Below are positions 9,457 through 16,550 of a DNA stretch of 64,000 bases, piece by piece. Origin of the DNA: an uncultured Lachnospiraceae bacterium (GTDB lineage: Bacteria > Bacillota > Clostridia > Lachnospirales > Lachnospiraceae); NCBI GenBank assembly GCA_900317555.1, contig ONHF01000004.1:62001-126000 (forward strand), in the 5' to 3' direction. Below the pieces are notes generated by a model that had not been told where the DNA came from, ran no database searches, and saw only the letters and a program-made list of their open reading frames with translations. Within the stretch, counting starts at the first letter, position 1, and every line of letters starts with the position of its first letter. Made by a program: the position numbers and the translations under genes.

Positions 9457-9485
9457 ATTATCATACGCTCCATGTGATCTGACAA
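9457..9485 (-). promoter_or_regulatory. Predicted promoter of the leftward ppk2 operon
   Basis: On the minus strand the sequence reads TTGTCA (9480-9485), 17 nt, GATAAT (9457-9462). The expected start of transcription is about 70-75 nt upstream of the ppk2 ATG. It lies in the 225-nt region between two divergent gene sets. No convincing sigma-70 match with normal spacing is seen for the rightward side. Confidence 0.55.
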
Positions 9486-9602
9486 TTCTAAACAGGATTT
9501 AAGGTTTTCTGTTCATGTCCGCCGCATTTGCCTTCAGATTTTATGCTCTTCCTGTGTTAATATAGGTGAAGCAACAGACCGTTTTAAAACTGTGAGGTAA
9601 AT

Positions 9603-11195
9603 ATGGACCTTCTGTCCCTTCAATATATTCTTTTTATCGGCGCGCTGCTGGCAGCCTTTTACGGGCTGCCTGCCATCAGGGAAAGCCTGCGCCGCTTTCA
9701 GTGGATTCTGCTGCTGGCGGCCAGCCTTCTCATGTACTGGCAAGCCGGCGGTATCCATATTCTGTTCATCCTGCTGACTTCCTGCACAATTTATGTCTGC
9801 GGGCTTTTGCTGTCCGGCGTCAATACCCGCATGAAGGGTCTTCGGAAAGACAAAGCTCTCACAAAGGAATTAAAACATCTACGCCGCGCGGAACTGCTCC
9901 GATCCAAACGCCTGATCCTGACGGCTGGTCTTGGGATCAACTTCGGCATACTCGCGTATCTGAAATACTGGAATGCGCTGTTTCCGTCCGGAGCCGGCGC
10001 CGGCGCTCTGATTCTGCCTTTTGGCATTTCGTTCTATACATTCCAGTCCGTATCTTACCTGATTGATGTCTACGGCGGAAAATACGAGGCAGAGCAAAAC
10101 TACGCGCACTTTCTTTTGTTTGTGTCCTGGTTTCCGCAGCTCCTGCAGGGACCGATCGGCCGCTATGACAGGCTGCGTGATCAGCTGCTTGGAGAGCATC
10201 GCCCGGACAGAGAAAAAGCAGAGCGGGCACTGTACCTGATCCTGTTCGGCCTGATGAAAAAATACGCGATTGCCGACATGCTCTCTTCCCCGGTTTCTGC
10301 GATCCTCGACGGAGATTTAAAGACCGTGCCGGGAAGTCTTGTTGTCTTCGGCATCCTGTTATATTCCGCACAGCAATACGCCGACTTTTCGGGCGGCATC
10401 GATGTGATCCGCGGCGTTTCGTCGCTATTTGGCATTGAGCTCGATCTGAATTTCCGGCAGCCGTACTTCAGCGTTTCTCTTGGCGATTTCTGGCGGCGCT
10501 GGCACATCTCCCTCGGCGCGTGGATGCGGGATTATCTCTTCTATCCGTTCGCGCTAATCAAGCCGATGCAGAACTTCGGGAAATGGTGCCAGAAGCATTT
10601 CGGCCGCCACTTCGGGCGGGTGCTGCCTGCCGGCCTTGCCAATATTCTGGTATTCTTCGTCGTCGGTATCTGGCACGGCGCGCAGCTGCACTACATTTTC
10701 TGGGGACTGTATAACGGTATCGTCATCGCTCTCTCGGATCTCACCTCTCCTTTCTGGAAAGGGTTGGGAAAAAAACTTGGCGTTAAAGAATCTTCCCGTG
10801 GCTTCCATGCGTTCCGGATTCTGCGGACATTTCTGATCGTCAATATCGGCTGGTATTTTGACAGGATTTATACGGCAGCGAATGAATTGCAGGCTTTCCG
10901 TGCAACGCTCTTTCGCTTCGATGCCGGCCGCTTCGCGCAGGCTTTCCATGATACGGTCATCACTCCCGGCGGCGGGAGCTTTGCCGCTCTCGGCGGTTTT
11001 GTCATCGCGGCAGCAGCGCTTGTTCTTCTGTGTCTGGACAGTATCATCAGAGAGCGCGGCGGCGATCCTTTCATTCTGCTGCAGCGAAGAGGCGTCCTCC
11101 TTCGTCCCGCTTTGTGCTATGCTGTTATCCTGCTGATCTTCAGTTCGTTTGTATTTACCGCGAGCGCAGGAGGTTTTCTATATGCAAATTTCTGA
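9603..11195 (+). CDS. MBOAT-family O-acyltransferase (DltB-like)
   Basis: 530-aa polytopic membrane protein of the membrane-bound O-acyltransferase family. The conserved DFWRRWHISL stretch and the catalytic-histidine segment GIWHGAQLHYIFWG are present, along with about ten hydrophobic segments. DltB-type MBOATs take a group from a carrier protein on the inside and move it to a polymer outside. GTGAGG lies 9 nt before the ATG. It overlaps the downstream SGNH gene by 14 nt and is divergent from the carrier-loading genes. The acceptor could be a teichoic acid or another surface glycan. Confidence 0.93.
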   Translation: MDLLSLQYILFIGALLAAFYGLPAIRESLRRFQWILLLAASLLMYWQAGGIHILFILLTSCTIYVCGLLLSGVNTRMKGLRKDKALTKELKHLRRAELLRSKRLILTAGLGINFGILAYLKYWNALFPSGAGAGALILPFGISFYTFQSVSYLIDVYGGKYEAEQNYAHFLLFVSWFPQLLQGPIGRYDRLRDQLLGEHRPDREKAERALYLILFGLMKKYAIADMLSSPVSAILDGDLKTVPGSLVVFGILLYSAQQYADFSGGIDVIRGVSSLFGIELDLNFRQPYFSVSLGDFWRRWHISLGAWMRDYLFYPFALIKPMQNFGKWCQKHFGRHFGRVLPAGLANILVFFVVGIWHGAQLHYIFWGLYNGIVIALSDLTSPFWKGLGKKLGVKESSRGFHAFRILRTFLIVNIGWYFDRIYTAANELQAFRATLFRFDAGRFAQAFHDTVITPGGGSFAALGGFVIAAAALVLLCLDSIIRERGGDPFILLQRRGVLLRPALCYAVILLIFSSFVFTASAGGFLYANF

Positions 11196-12264
11196 AAAAA
11201 GCTCTTCCCTGCACCCGAAATGCAAACGTGTGCGGCGAAAAATTTTAACGGTTCTGCTGCTTCTTGCTGCCCTGACTGCAACCAACAGTCTTCTTTGTTT
11301 TCTGGTAGAGCCGTACCGAAGCTCCTCGGAAGAAATGTGGCGGGGCTATGCCGCGTTCGGTAATATGAACACAGTCTATGCCGGTACGAGTCAGGCGCTT
11401 TCCGGCATCATTCCGGAAGACGTGGACAAGACTCTCGGGAGCCGTTCTTACAATATGGGAACCAACATGCAGTCTCTGCATGATTCAAAAATTGCAATTC
11501 AAAAAGCCTGCTCCGATCATAAAATCAGCAGAGCAGTCCTTGTCATCGATCTGGAAGTCCTTGGAACAGAACGCTCCGCAAATTTCCGGGCAGATGAAAG
11601 TTTCTATCACGCGAAGGGAAAAATCGAACCTTCCCCACAGCGGGCGGCCGATGCCTTTTCGTTCGTAACCTCGGATGCATTCTTCGGCAAACCGGCTTCC
11701 CTGACATACTTCATGCCCTGGATATATAACCGCAGCACGGATATCCGGCTGAATGTCCGGGAGAAGCTGCAGAGGAAAGTTCTGAATCCGGACGGACACA
11801 GAACCGCTTCCGGCTTTGAGCCCTCAAAAGAAGTGGTAAACCAGTCTGTTCATTTTGTCGGCTGGGAAGAGGCGGATGCGTGGGATCATACCGCAACTGC
11901 ATTCCATCCGCTGTCTCTCACACAGGATAACCGGAAAGAGCTGCTGGAAATCTGCAGATTCTGTAAAGATCATCAGATTGATCTTGTACCGGTTGTTCTT
12001 CCGTCGCTGAATTTTCTGAACATATATCGCGTGGAAGACTATCTTGCGATGAAGGAAACATTGACACAGCTGTTCCGCGCAGAAGGCTATGACTACTACG
12101 ACTTCAACTGCATTGACACATCACTCCTGTCCGTTGCATCCACGCAGTACAAAGATGTCGGCCACCTGAATTCGGACGGTGCTGCCGTCTTCTCAAAATT
12201 TCTGGGAAAGTTTCTGCTTGCGCGGGATCGCGGCACGGATCTTTCGGGCTGTTTTGTCCGTTGA
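11182..12264 (+). CDS. DltD-like membrane-anchored SGNH protein
   Basis: 360 aa. I start at the ATG at 11182, placed 8 nt after AGGAGG and inside the end of the MBOAT gene. The N-terminus has one hydrophobic anchor (ILTVLLLLAALTATNSLLC) and the rest should be outside the membrane. The block YAGTSQALSG carries the putative catalytic Ser, and DVGHLNSDG near the C-terminus gives the Asp and His of an SGNH hydrolase/transferase. DltD and AlgJ/AlgX-type proteins finish acyl transfer begun by an MBOAT partner, which fits the overlap. Overall sequence is diverged from typical DltD. Confidence 0.78.
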   Translation: MQISEKSSSLHPKCKRVRRKILTVLLLLAALTATNSLLCFLVEPYRSSSEEMWRGYAAFGNMNTVYAGTSQALSGIIPEDVDKTLGSRSYNMGTNMQSLHDSKIAIQKACSDHKISRAVLVIDLEVLGTERSANFRADESFYHAKGKIEPSPQRAADAFSFVTSDAFFGKPASLTYFMPWIYNRSTDIRLNVREKLQRKVLNPDGHRTASGFEPSKEVVNQSVHFVGWEEADAWDHTATAFHPLSLTQDNRKELLEICRFCKDHQIDLVPVVLPSLNFLNIYRVEDYLAMKETLTQLFRAEGYDYYDFNCIDTSLLSVASTQYKDVGHLNSDGAAVFSKFLGKFLLARDRGTDLSGCFVR

Positions 12265-12339
12265 CGATCTGTCCTGCGCTGCGCCGGGCATGGTAAAACT
12301 GCAGCTTTTGTTCCGCATCATTATATGATCTGCATAATA

Positions 12340-13257
12340 TTAATCCGGCAGCTGTGCTTCCATGTCATGGATCATCCGGGCATACTTCTCGTTCACGGGT
12401 GTCGGTATTCCATACTTCTTCCCGAGCCGGATGACCGTTCCCGCGAACATATCGACTTCGGTCTTTCTGCCGGCAACCATATCCTGCCGCATGGACGGGT
12501 AGCTCTCCGGACAGAGCGTCTTTTCAATCCGGATACATTCGGAAAGATCTTCCTCTGTCAGCTGCACGCCCTGCGCTTTTGCCAGCCGCAGCACCTCCCG
12601 CATCGCTTCCTCCATTTCGTGAAGAAGCGGCCCATCAGCTGTCACATGACCATAGTCGGTCGCGTAAGCAGTGCACGCCTGATTGACACCGACGTTGAGC
12701 ATGAATTTGTTCCACATCGCGCGCCGGATATCGGTTACCTCACATGCAATTCCGCTTCGCTGTAAAACTTCCGCGGTTCTGCGCACCAGATCTTTCTGGC
12801 CATCTTCCAGCTCTCCGATCTGCAGTCTGCCGGCTTTTGTATAGTGAAGTCTGGTGCCCTCCCGCATCGCATCCATTCCGATCGCGACGCAGCCGATGAT
12901 CTGACGGCGTGGGAATCTTTCCGCCATTTCCTCTTCGCTTGTAATTCCGTTCATAACCGACATCAGAATACTGTCCCTGCCGACTGCCGGTGCCATTTCG
13001 CGCAGAGCCTCCTGCAGTGCCGGATATTTTACCGCAAGAATCACCAGGTCCTGCGGTCCGGCAAGCGCCGCGTCCTCCATGGTAAAGCTGACCGTAGTCC
13101 CATTCACCGTATAAGTATCGCCGCTATGTCTTTTCAGACGCCCGCTGTCCATCAGAAACTTTACATTGTCCCTGCCAAGCGTCGTCATCAGGCGGCTGCC
13201 GTACAGCATGCCGAGCGCACCCATACCGATCACTGCCGCATTCTCTATTTTCTTCAT
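12340..13257 (-). CDS. panE: 2-dehydropantoate 2-reductase (ketopantoate reductase)
   Basis: 305 aa, family length. The NADP-binding motif IGMGALGMLYG is at the N-terminus, and the C-terminal helical domain contains the family pattern KFMLNVGVNQACTA. The usual reaction is NADPH-dependent reduction of 2-dehydropantoate to pantoate for coenzyme A. No other pantothenate genes are near, so the substrate may be another 2-keto acid, as with many panE paralogues. It lies just downstream of the patatin gene (11-nt gap) on the same strand. Confidence 0.87.
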   Translation of the reverse strand: MKKIENAAVIGMGALGMLYGSRLMTTLGRDNVKFLMDSGRLKRHSGDTYTVNGTTVSFTMEDAALAGPQDLVILAVKYPALQEALREMAPAVGRDSILMSVMNGITSEEEMAERFPRRQIIGCVAIGMDAMREGTRLHYTKAGRLQIGELEDGQKDLVRRTAEVLQRSGIACEVTDIRRAMWNKFMLNVGVNQACTAYATDYGHVTADGPLLHEMEEAMREVLRLAKAQGVQLTEEDLSECIRIEKTLCPESYPSMRQDMVAGRKTEVDMFAGTVIRLGKKYGIPTPVNEKYARMIHDMEAQLPD

Positions 13258-13268
13258 CTGAGCATCCT

Positions 13269-14189
13269 CTACTTCTCCAGATAAGCCTTCAGTTCGTCAA
13301 AATGCGCCTGCATGTCATGATAACCGAGCCAGTAGATCTTCCCGAGGATTTCCATATCCGATTCAAATCTGCCGATATCCAGCGGACGGGACGGAGCAAG
13401 GACAAAGATCTCTCCCTTTTCCTCCAGTTCTCCGAGGCGGCGCAGTTCCTCGTTGTATCGTCTGCCGCTGTTCTCCAGCTGTTCGCAGATCTTCGGATAC
13501 TGCCGGTAGAAAATTTCGTTCAGCTTCCTGTGCTCCTTCGGTTCCTTTGAAAAGCTCCGGTCCCTCGTCCTGATCACAAAGGTTTTACGGAATCCGCCGT
13601 TTCTTGCGAATTCAAAAGGAAAATTGCAGGCGATGCCGCCGTCCAGATACGGAACACCGTCGATCATGACCGGCAGTGAAACATAGGGAACCGTAGCCGA
13701 AGCCTGCACCATTTTCGCAAGCCGCTCATAGCTTCTGGATGTAAAGTAATGCGCTTCTCCTGTCCTGCAGTCCGTTGCGACGACCGTTAAGAGCCGCCCC
13801 GGATCGCAGATTCTCTCCTTGTCTAGTCCGTACTTATCCGCAGCATCCGTAAAAACAAACGAAAATCCAGTGATCCCGTGATCCCGTTTCATTGCGCCCA
13901 GGCCGCAGTAATCCCGATCTCTGCGGAAGCTCAGGTTGAATCTCGCTGCCCAGCCGATCTGACCGGACATATAAGTCATACCGCTCATAGCGCCGGCAGA
14001 AACGCCGATGACCGATTTAAAATTGATATCCTGCTGCAGCAGGTAGTCCAGCGCGCCTTCCGTATAAATGCCGCGCCAGGCACCGCCTTCCAGTACAAGA
14101 CAGCCATCCGTGATCTTTGCCGAAGATGTGCCGGAAGGTATGTCCGCAAGTCCGGAATATGTTCTGATGATTTTCGATGCTGCTCTCAT
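13269..14189 (-). CDS. Patatin-like phospholipase
   Basis: 306 aa. The oxyanion block LEGGAWRGIYTEG (residues 33-45), the nucleophile elbow GVSAG with Ser64, and the DGG motif with Asp183 give a complete Ser-Asp dyad. Patatins hydrolyse acyl chains from lipids. There is no signal peptide, so it acts from the cytoplasm. The ATG overlaps the stop of the HTH-Uma2 gene upstream as ATGA, so the two are translated together. The function could be lipid turnover or, given its partner, a defence-type effector; the sequence does not decide. Confidence 0.92.
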   Translation of the reverse strand: MRAASKIIRTYSGLADIPSGTSSAKITDGCLVLEGGAWRGIYTEGALDYLLQQDINFKSVIGVSAGAMSGMTYMSGQIGWAARFNLSFRRDRDYCGLGAMKRDHGITGFSFVFTDAADKYGLDKERICDPGRLLTVVATDCRTGEAHYFTSRSYERLAKMVQASATVPYVSLPVMIDGVPYLDGGIACNFPFEFARNGGFRKTFVIRTRDRSFSKEPKEHRKLNEIFYRQYPKICEQLENSGRRYNEELRRLGELEEKGEIFVLAPSRPLDIGRFESDMEILGKIYWLGYHDMQAHFDELKAYLEK

Positions 14190-15055
14190 TCCGCATTTCT
14201 GCCTTTCTCAATTAGTTTCGCTACTCTTTGTTTTATCCCACGAAAGCTGATCGCGCAATTCCTTTTGGAAATTCCAACGGGTATATCATCGTCAAAGCTG
14301 TAGACGCGGACTTTGTCATCCTTATCAAAGCGGTATACTATAATATCCATCCGCTCCGTTTCAATCAGCCAGTATTCGCGGACGCCGGCGTTCTTATACT
14401 TCAGATATTTGATAAAGCGGTCCCTTTGCCTTGACGACGGAGAAACCACTTCTGCCAGAAAATCCGGAGCGCCGAAAATGCGGACGCCGGAATCCTGCTC
14501 ATCATGGCAGCAGACAATCACATCCGGCTGCACCATCGTCCGGTTATCTTTGTCCAGCTGCACATCCAGCGGCGCTATGTAGGGCCGGCACTTCGCATGT
14601 GATTTCTCCACGCAGCTCATCAGCTGGTAATACAGATACCCTGCCAGCATCTGATGCACGACAGGCGGGCTTGCCATATCGTAAAAAACACCGTCAATCA
14701 GTTCGCACCGCCGTTCTTCCGGCAGCGCGAAATAGTCGTCGATTGTATACCTGCCCTGCTCTATGTCCTCACCCGTATAGGGAATTTCACGGGCAGCGGC
14801 GGCGTATGCGGACTTGTTCTCAAACACTTCGGAGACAGCACCGCTTGTCCCTTTTTCATAGTTTCCATCGCCGCAGGAACTCCGCCGGTCCTGCAGAACA
14901 GCCGTCAGCCGTTCCATGGTTTCTCTTCTGGGACTCCTCGTCTGCCCGCTGAAGATCTTCCGCAGTGTGCTGAGCGGCACATCTGACAAGGTTGCAAGGT
15001 ATTCAAGGGAATATCCGCGTTCCTTTTTCTTCTCACGCATTTCTTCAAGGGTCAT
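14186..15055 (-). CDS. XRE-type HTH domain fused to Uma2 (DUF820) nuclease-fold domain
   Basis: 289 aa from the ATG at 15055, which follows GGAGGA at good spacing. An in-frame ATG at 15178 would overlap the predicted promoter. Residues about 1-60 form a helix-turn-helix (SLEYLATLSDVPLSTLRKIF). Residues about 100-285 match the Uma2 family, a PD-(D/E)xK-like fold: ELIDGVFYDM, then VQPDVIVCC and APDFLAEVVSPSS give the Asp/Glu positions. Uma2 proteins are widespread but mostly uncharacterised. The HTH may bind repeats in its own promoter. It is translationally coupled to the patatin gene. Confidence 0.8.
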   Translation of the reverse strand: MTLEEMREKKKERGYSLEYLATLSDVPLSTLRKIFSGQTRSPRRETMERLTAVLQDRRSSCGDGNYEKGTSGAVSEVFENKSAYAAAAREIPYTGEDIEQGRYTIDDYFALPEERRCELIDGVFYDMASPPVVHQMLAGYLYYQLMSCVEKSHAKCRPYIAPLDVQLDKDNRTMVQPDVIVCCHDEQDSGVRIFGAPDFLAEVVSPSSRQRDRFIKYLKYKNAGVREYWLIETERMDIIVYRFDKDDKVRVYSFDDDIPVGISKRNCAISFRGIKQRVAKLIEKGRNAE

Positions 15056-15087
15056 GACCGCTGGTCCTCCGGTTATTTTATGCCGCA

Positions 15088-15117
15088 ATGATACCATTTG
15101 TTCCATATTTGTACCAA
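15088..15117 (-). promoter_or_regulatory. Predicted promoter of the HTH-Uma2/patatin pair, with tandem repeats
   Basis: On the minus strand: TTGGTA (15112-15117), 18 nt, TATCAT (15088-15093). The region contains three phased copies of a short motif (GGTACAAAT, GGAACAAAT, GGTATCAT) spaced 10-11 nt apart, which could be binding sites for the encoded HTH protein. Confidence 0.45.
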
Positions 15118-15332
15118 ATAGAAATATTAACGGTATTTTTGTGGATATTATATGATCCTTCCGGCATTTGTTTTTCATAAAACCGTGAGCGGTTAAAGGT
15201 CAGCCTTCCCAGCCCACTTTACAAGAGCAAACGTCGCAGTACGGGACGCGGCGCCGCCGGGGCCTATCACTCGCTTCATACAATACGCAGCCGCCGACTC
15301 ATCCAGCATGAAATTTTCAAGACATTTCTATC

Positions 15333-15386
15333 ACGCGGAGCTGTATTGCATAGATTTGGCTCAAATCTATGTAATATGCTCCGCGT
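15333..15386. repeat. Long near-perfect inverted repeat in a gene-free stretch
   Basis: The left arm starts at 15333 with ACGCGGAGC and the right arm ends at 15386 with GCTCCGCGT. The arms are about 25 nt, closing at CATAGATTTG-GCT-CAAATCTATG, with one bulge and two G/T-type mismatches. It sits in the 15,118-15,502 stretch, which holds no convincing gene. There is no T-run directly after it. It could be the stem of a structured RNA or the remnant of a small mobile element. Confidence 0.6.
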
Positions 15387-15502
15387 CTTTCAAAACGTCT
15401 TTGATTATCTATGCAAATCCGAAAGAGACGGCGGTATTGCATTGGTTCAACCTGAATTCTTTCAATAAGAAGAGGATGTGAGACTCCCTTGAGGTTGTTT
15501 CC

Positions 15503-15531
15503 TTGAGTTTATACAAGTTCGTTTGTATAAT
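15503..15531 (+). promoter_or_regulatory. Strong predicted promoter overlapping a perfect operator palindrome
   Basis: TTGAGT (15503-15508), 17 nt, TATAAT (15526-15531). The spacer and -10 box are covered by the inverted repeat TTATACAA (15509-15516) / TTGTATAA (15523-15530) with a 6-nt gap. This is the layout expected for autorepression by a DNA-binding protein. It serves the 90-aa gene and the DUF4160 gene. Confidence 0.7.
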
Positions 15532-15575
15532 CAGGGCAAAACAATAACGCTGTAGGACAGCTTGAGGTGATAACT

Positions 15576-15848
15576 ATGATGTATCCATTCTTAACTTTAG
15601 ACGATGGGACCGAAATCGTTCATTCACAAATGCTTGAGCAAGGTAAAGTGAAAGTATATATCGAAAAAGCGGACGCCAAAGATGGTTTTCATCATGCGAC
15701 CTGTATCTTGCCAGAATATCGGTGGGAAGATATCTTTGGATTTACGCAGGAGGATATTGCCGGCTACCAGAAAATTATTGAAAATTCAGCTAATCTTATT
15801 ATCGAATTTGCAAAAGGCGGAGGATTCCAAAATGCCTCAGGTTTTTAA
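15576..15848 (+). CDS. Unknown 90-aa partner of the DUF4160 protein (antitoxin-like position)
   Basis: I use the ATG at 15576, about 6 nt after GAGGTG. A GTG at 15567 and an ATG at 15579 are also in frame. The product is acidic and has no clear motif known to me (LDDGTEIVHSQMLEQGKVKVY, then ILPEYRWEDIFGF). It overlaps the DUF4160 gene by 17 nt and is first behind an operator-like promoter. This is the usual layout of a toxin-antitoxin or small regulatory pair. Base composition is AT-richer than the flanking genes, suggesting transfer. Confidence 0.7.
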   Translation: MMYPFLTLDDGTEIVHSQMLEQGKVKVYIEKADAKDGFHHATCILPEYRWEDIFGFTQEDIAGYQKIIENSANLIIEFAKGGGFQNASGF

Positions 15849-16071
15849 AATCGGATCGTATTGGGCTTATTTGGGGACAAATGAAAATGATCCGCTTGAG
15901 CCGGTGCACGTTCATGTTGCAGAGGGAAGCCCGCAGCCAAATGCAACAAAGATCTGGATTGAGATTGTAACCGAATGCCAGAAATATCTCGACGATTACT
16001 CAAATGGGCACCGGCTGCCGTTTTCCACAGATATTGATCTTCTTCTCAGTATTCTCGATTCTCTGTCATAA
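15832..16071 (+). CDS. DUF4160 domain protein, 79 aa
   Basis: Starts at the ATG at 15832 behind GGAGG, inside the end of the previous gene. The beginning MPQVFKIGSYWAYLGTNEND and the histidine pair in EPVHVHVAEG match the DUF4160 family, small proteins usually found beside a second small protein in toxin-antitoxin-like pairs. The biochemical role of the family is not established. Further upstream in-frame ATGs would place its start deep inside the partner gene and lack a ribosome site. Confidence 0.78.
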   Translation: MPQVFKIGSYWAYLGTNENDPLEPVHVHVAEGSPQPNATKIWIEIVTECQKYLDDYSNGHRLPFSTDIDLLLSILDSLS

Positions 16072-16468
16072 TTTTATTCCGTCTCATTCTTCCTGTCGCC
16101 ACGTTTCCCGTAATTTTTTTCGTGACAGCTCCGGCATCAGTAACAGGAACAGTAAACCAGTAACAAACAGCTAAGTCGGTGTTGATGTAGTGCCCCTTTA
16201 ATCCGACTCATTTTTGGCCCTCTTAACCCGGCCCCACCGCCGTCCCAATCCTGCCTGTATTCAAATGTCAGGCCGTCATCTTCTTCTCCTTTAATCGTAA
16301 TATATAACGATTCTGTTACGACGAAACCATCCATTTCGCCAGGTTGCTAATCTGAAACATAGTCCCGCCTGTTGATGACCGACTGTTTTCTCCCGAATAT
16401 CATTCTGCAATCTATGGAAAAGCCGGATATGGTATGTGCCGGATTAGTATGGCATGTATTTCATATAC
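16072..16468. other. Gene-poor stretch between the DUF4160 pair and the surface-protein promoter
   Basis: I see no gene I can support here. One minus-strand frame of 65 codons (16137-16334) has no ribosome binding site and no recognisable family. There are no obvious terminal repeats or transposase remnants. Confidence 0.5.
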
Positions 16469-16497
16469 TTGGAAAACAGGCAATTTTCAGATACTAT
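16469..16497 (+). promoter_or_regulatory. Predicted promoter of the surface-protein gene
   Basis: TTGGAA (16469-16474), 17 nt, TACTAT (16492-16497), about 55 nt before the start codon. Confidence 0.5.
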
Positions 16498-16550
16498 GAC
16501 GGTCATATGTTGTATCCAAAAGAGTATAAGCATTGCATACGGAGGTGATT

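Noticed and set aside
5104-12264. Calling the locus a standard dltABCD operon for D-alanylation
   Set aside because: The genes are split in two divergent arms, the SGNH protein is diverged from DltD, and an overlapping PLP decarboxylase has no place in D-alanine transfer.
15200-15481. A plus-strand open frame running through the long hairpin
   Set aside because: No start codon with a ribosome site until deep inside it, and the perfect hairpin symmetry is better explained as noncoding DNA.
16137-16334. A 65-codon minus-strand frame beginning MDGFVVTES
   Set aside because: No ribosome binding site, no family, no neighbouring gene on that strand. It could be a remnant but I cannot support it.
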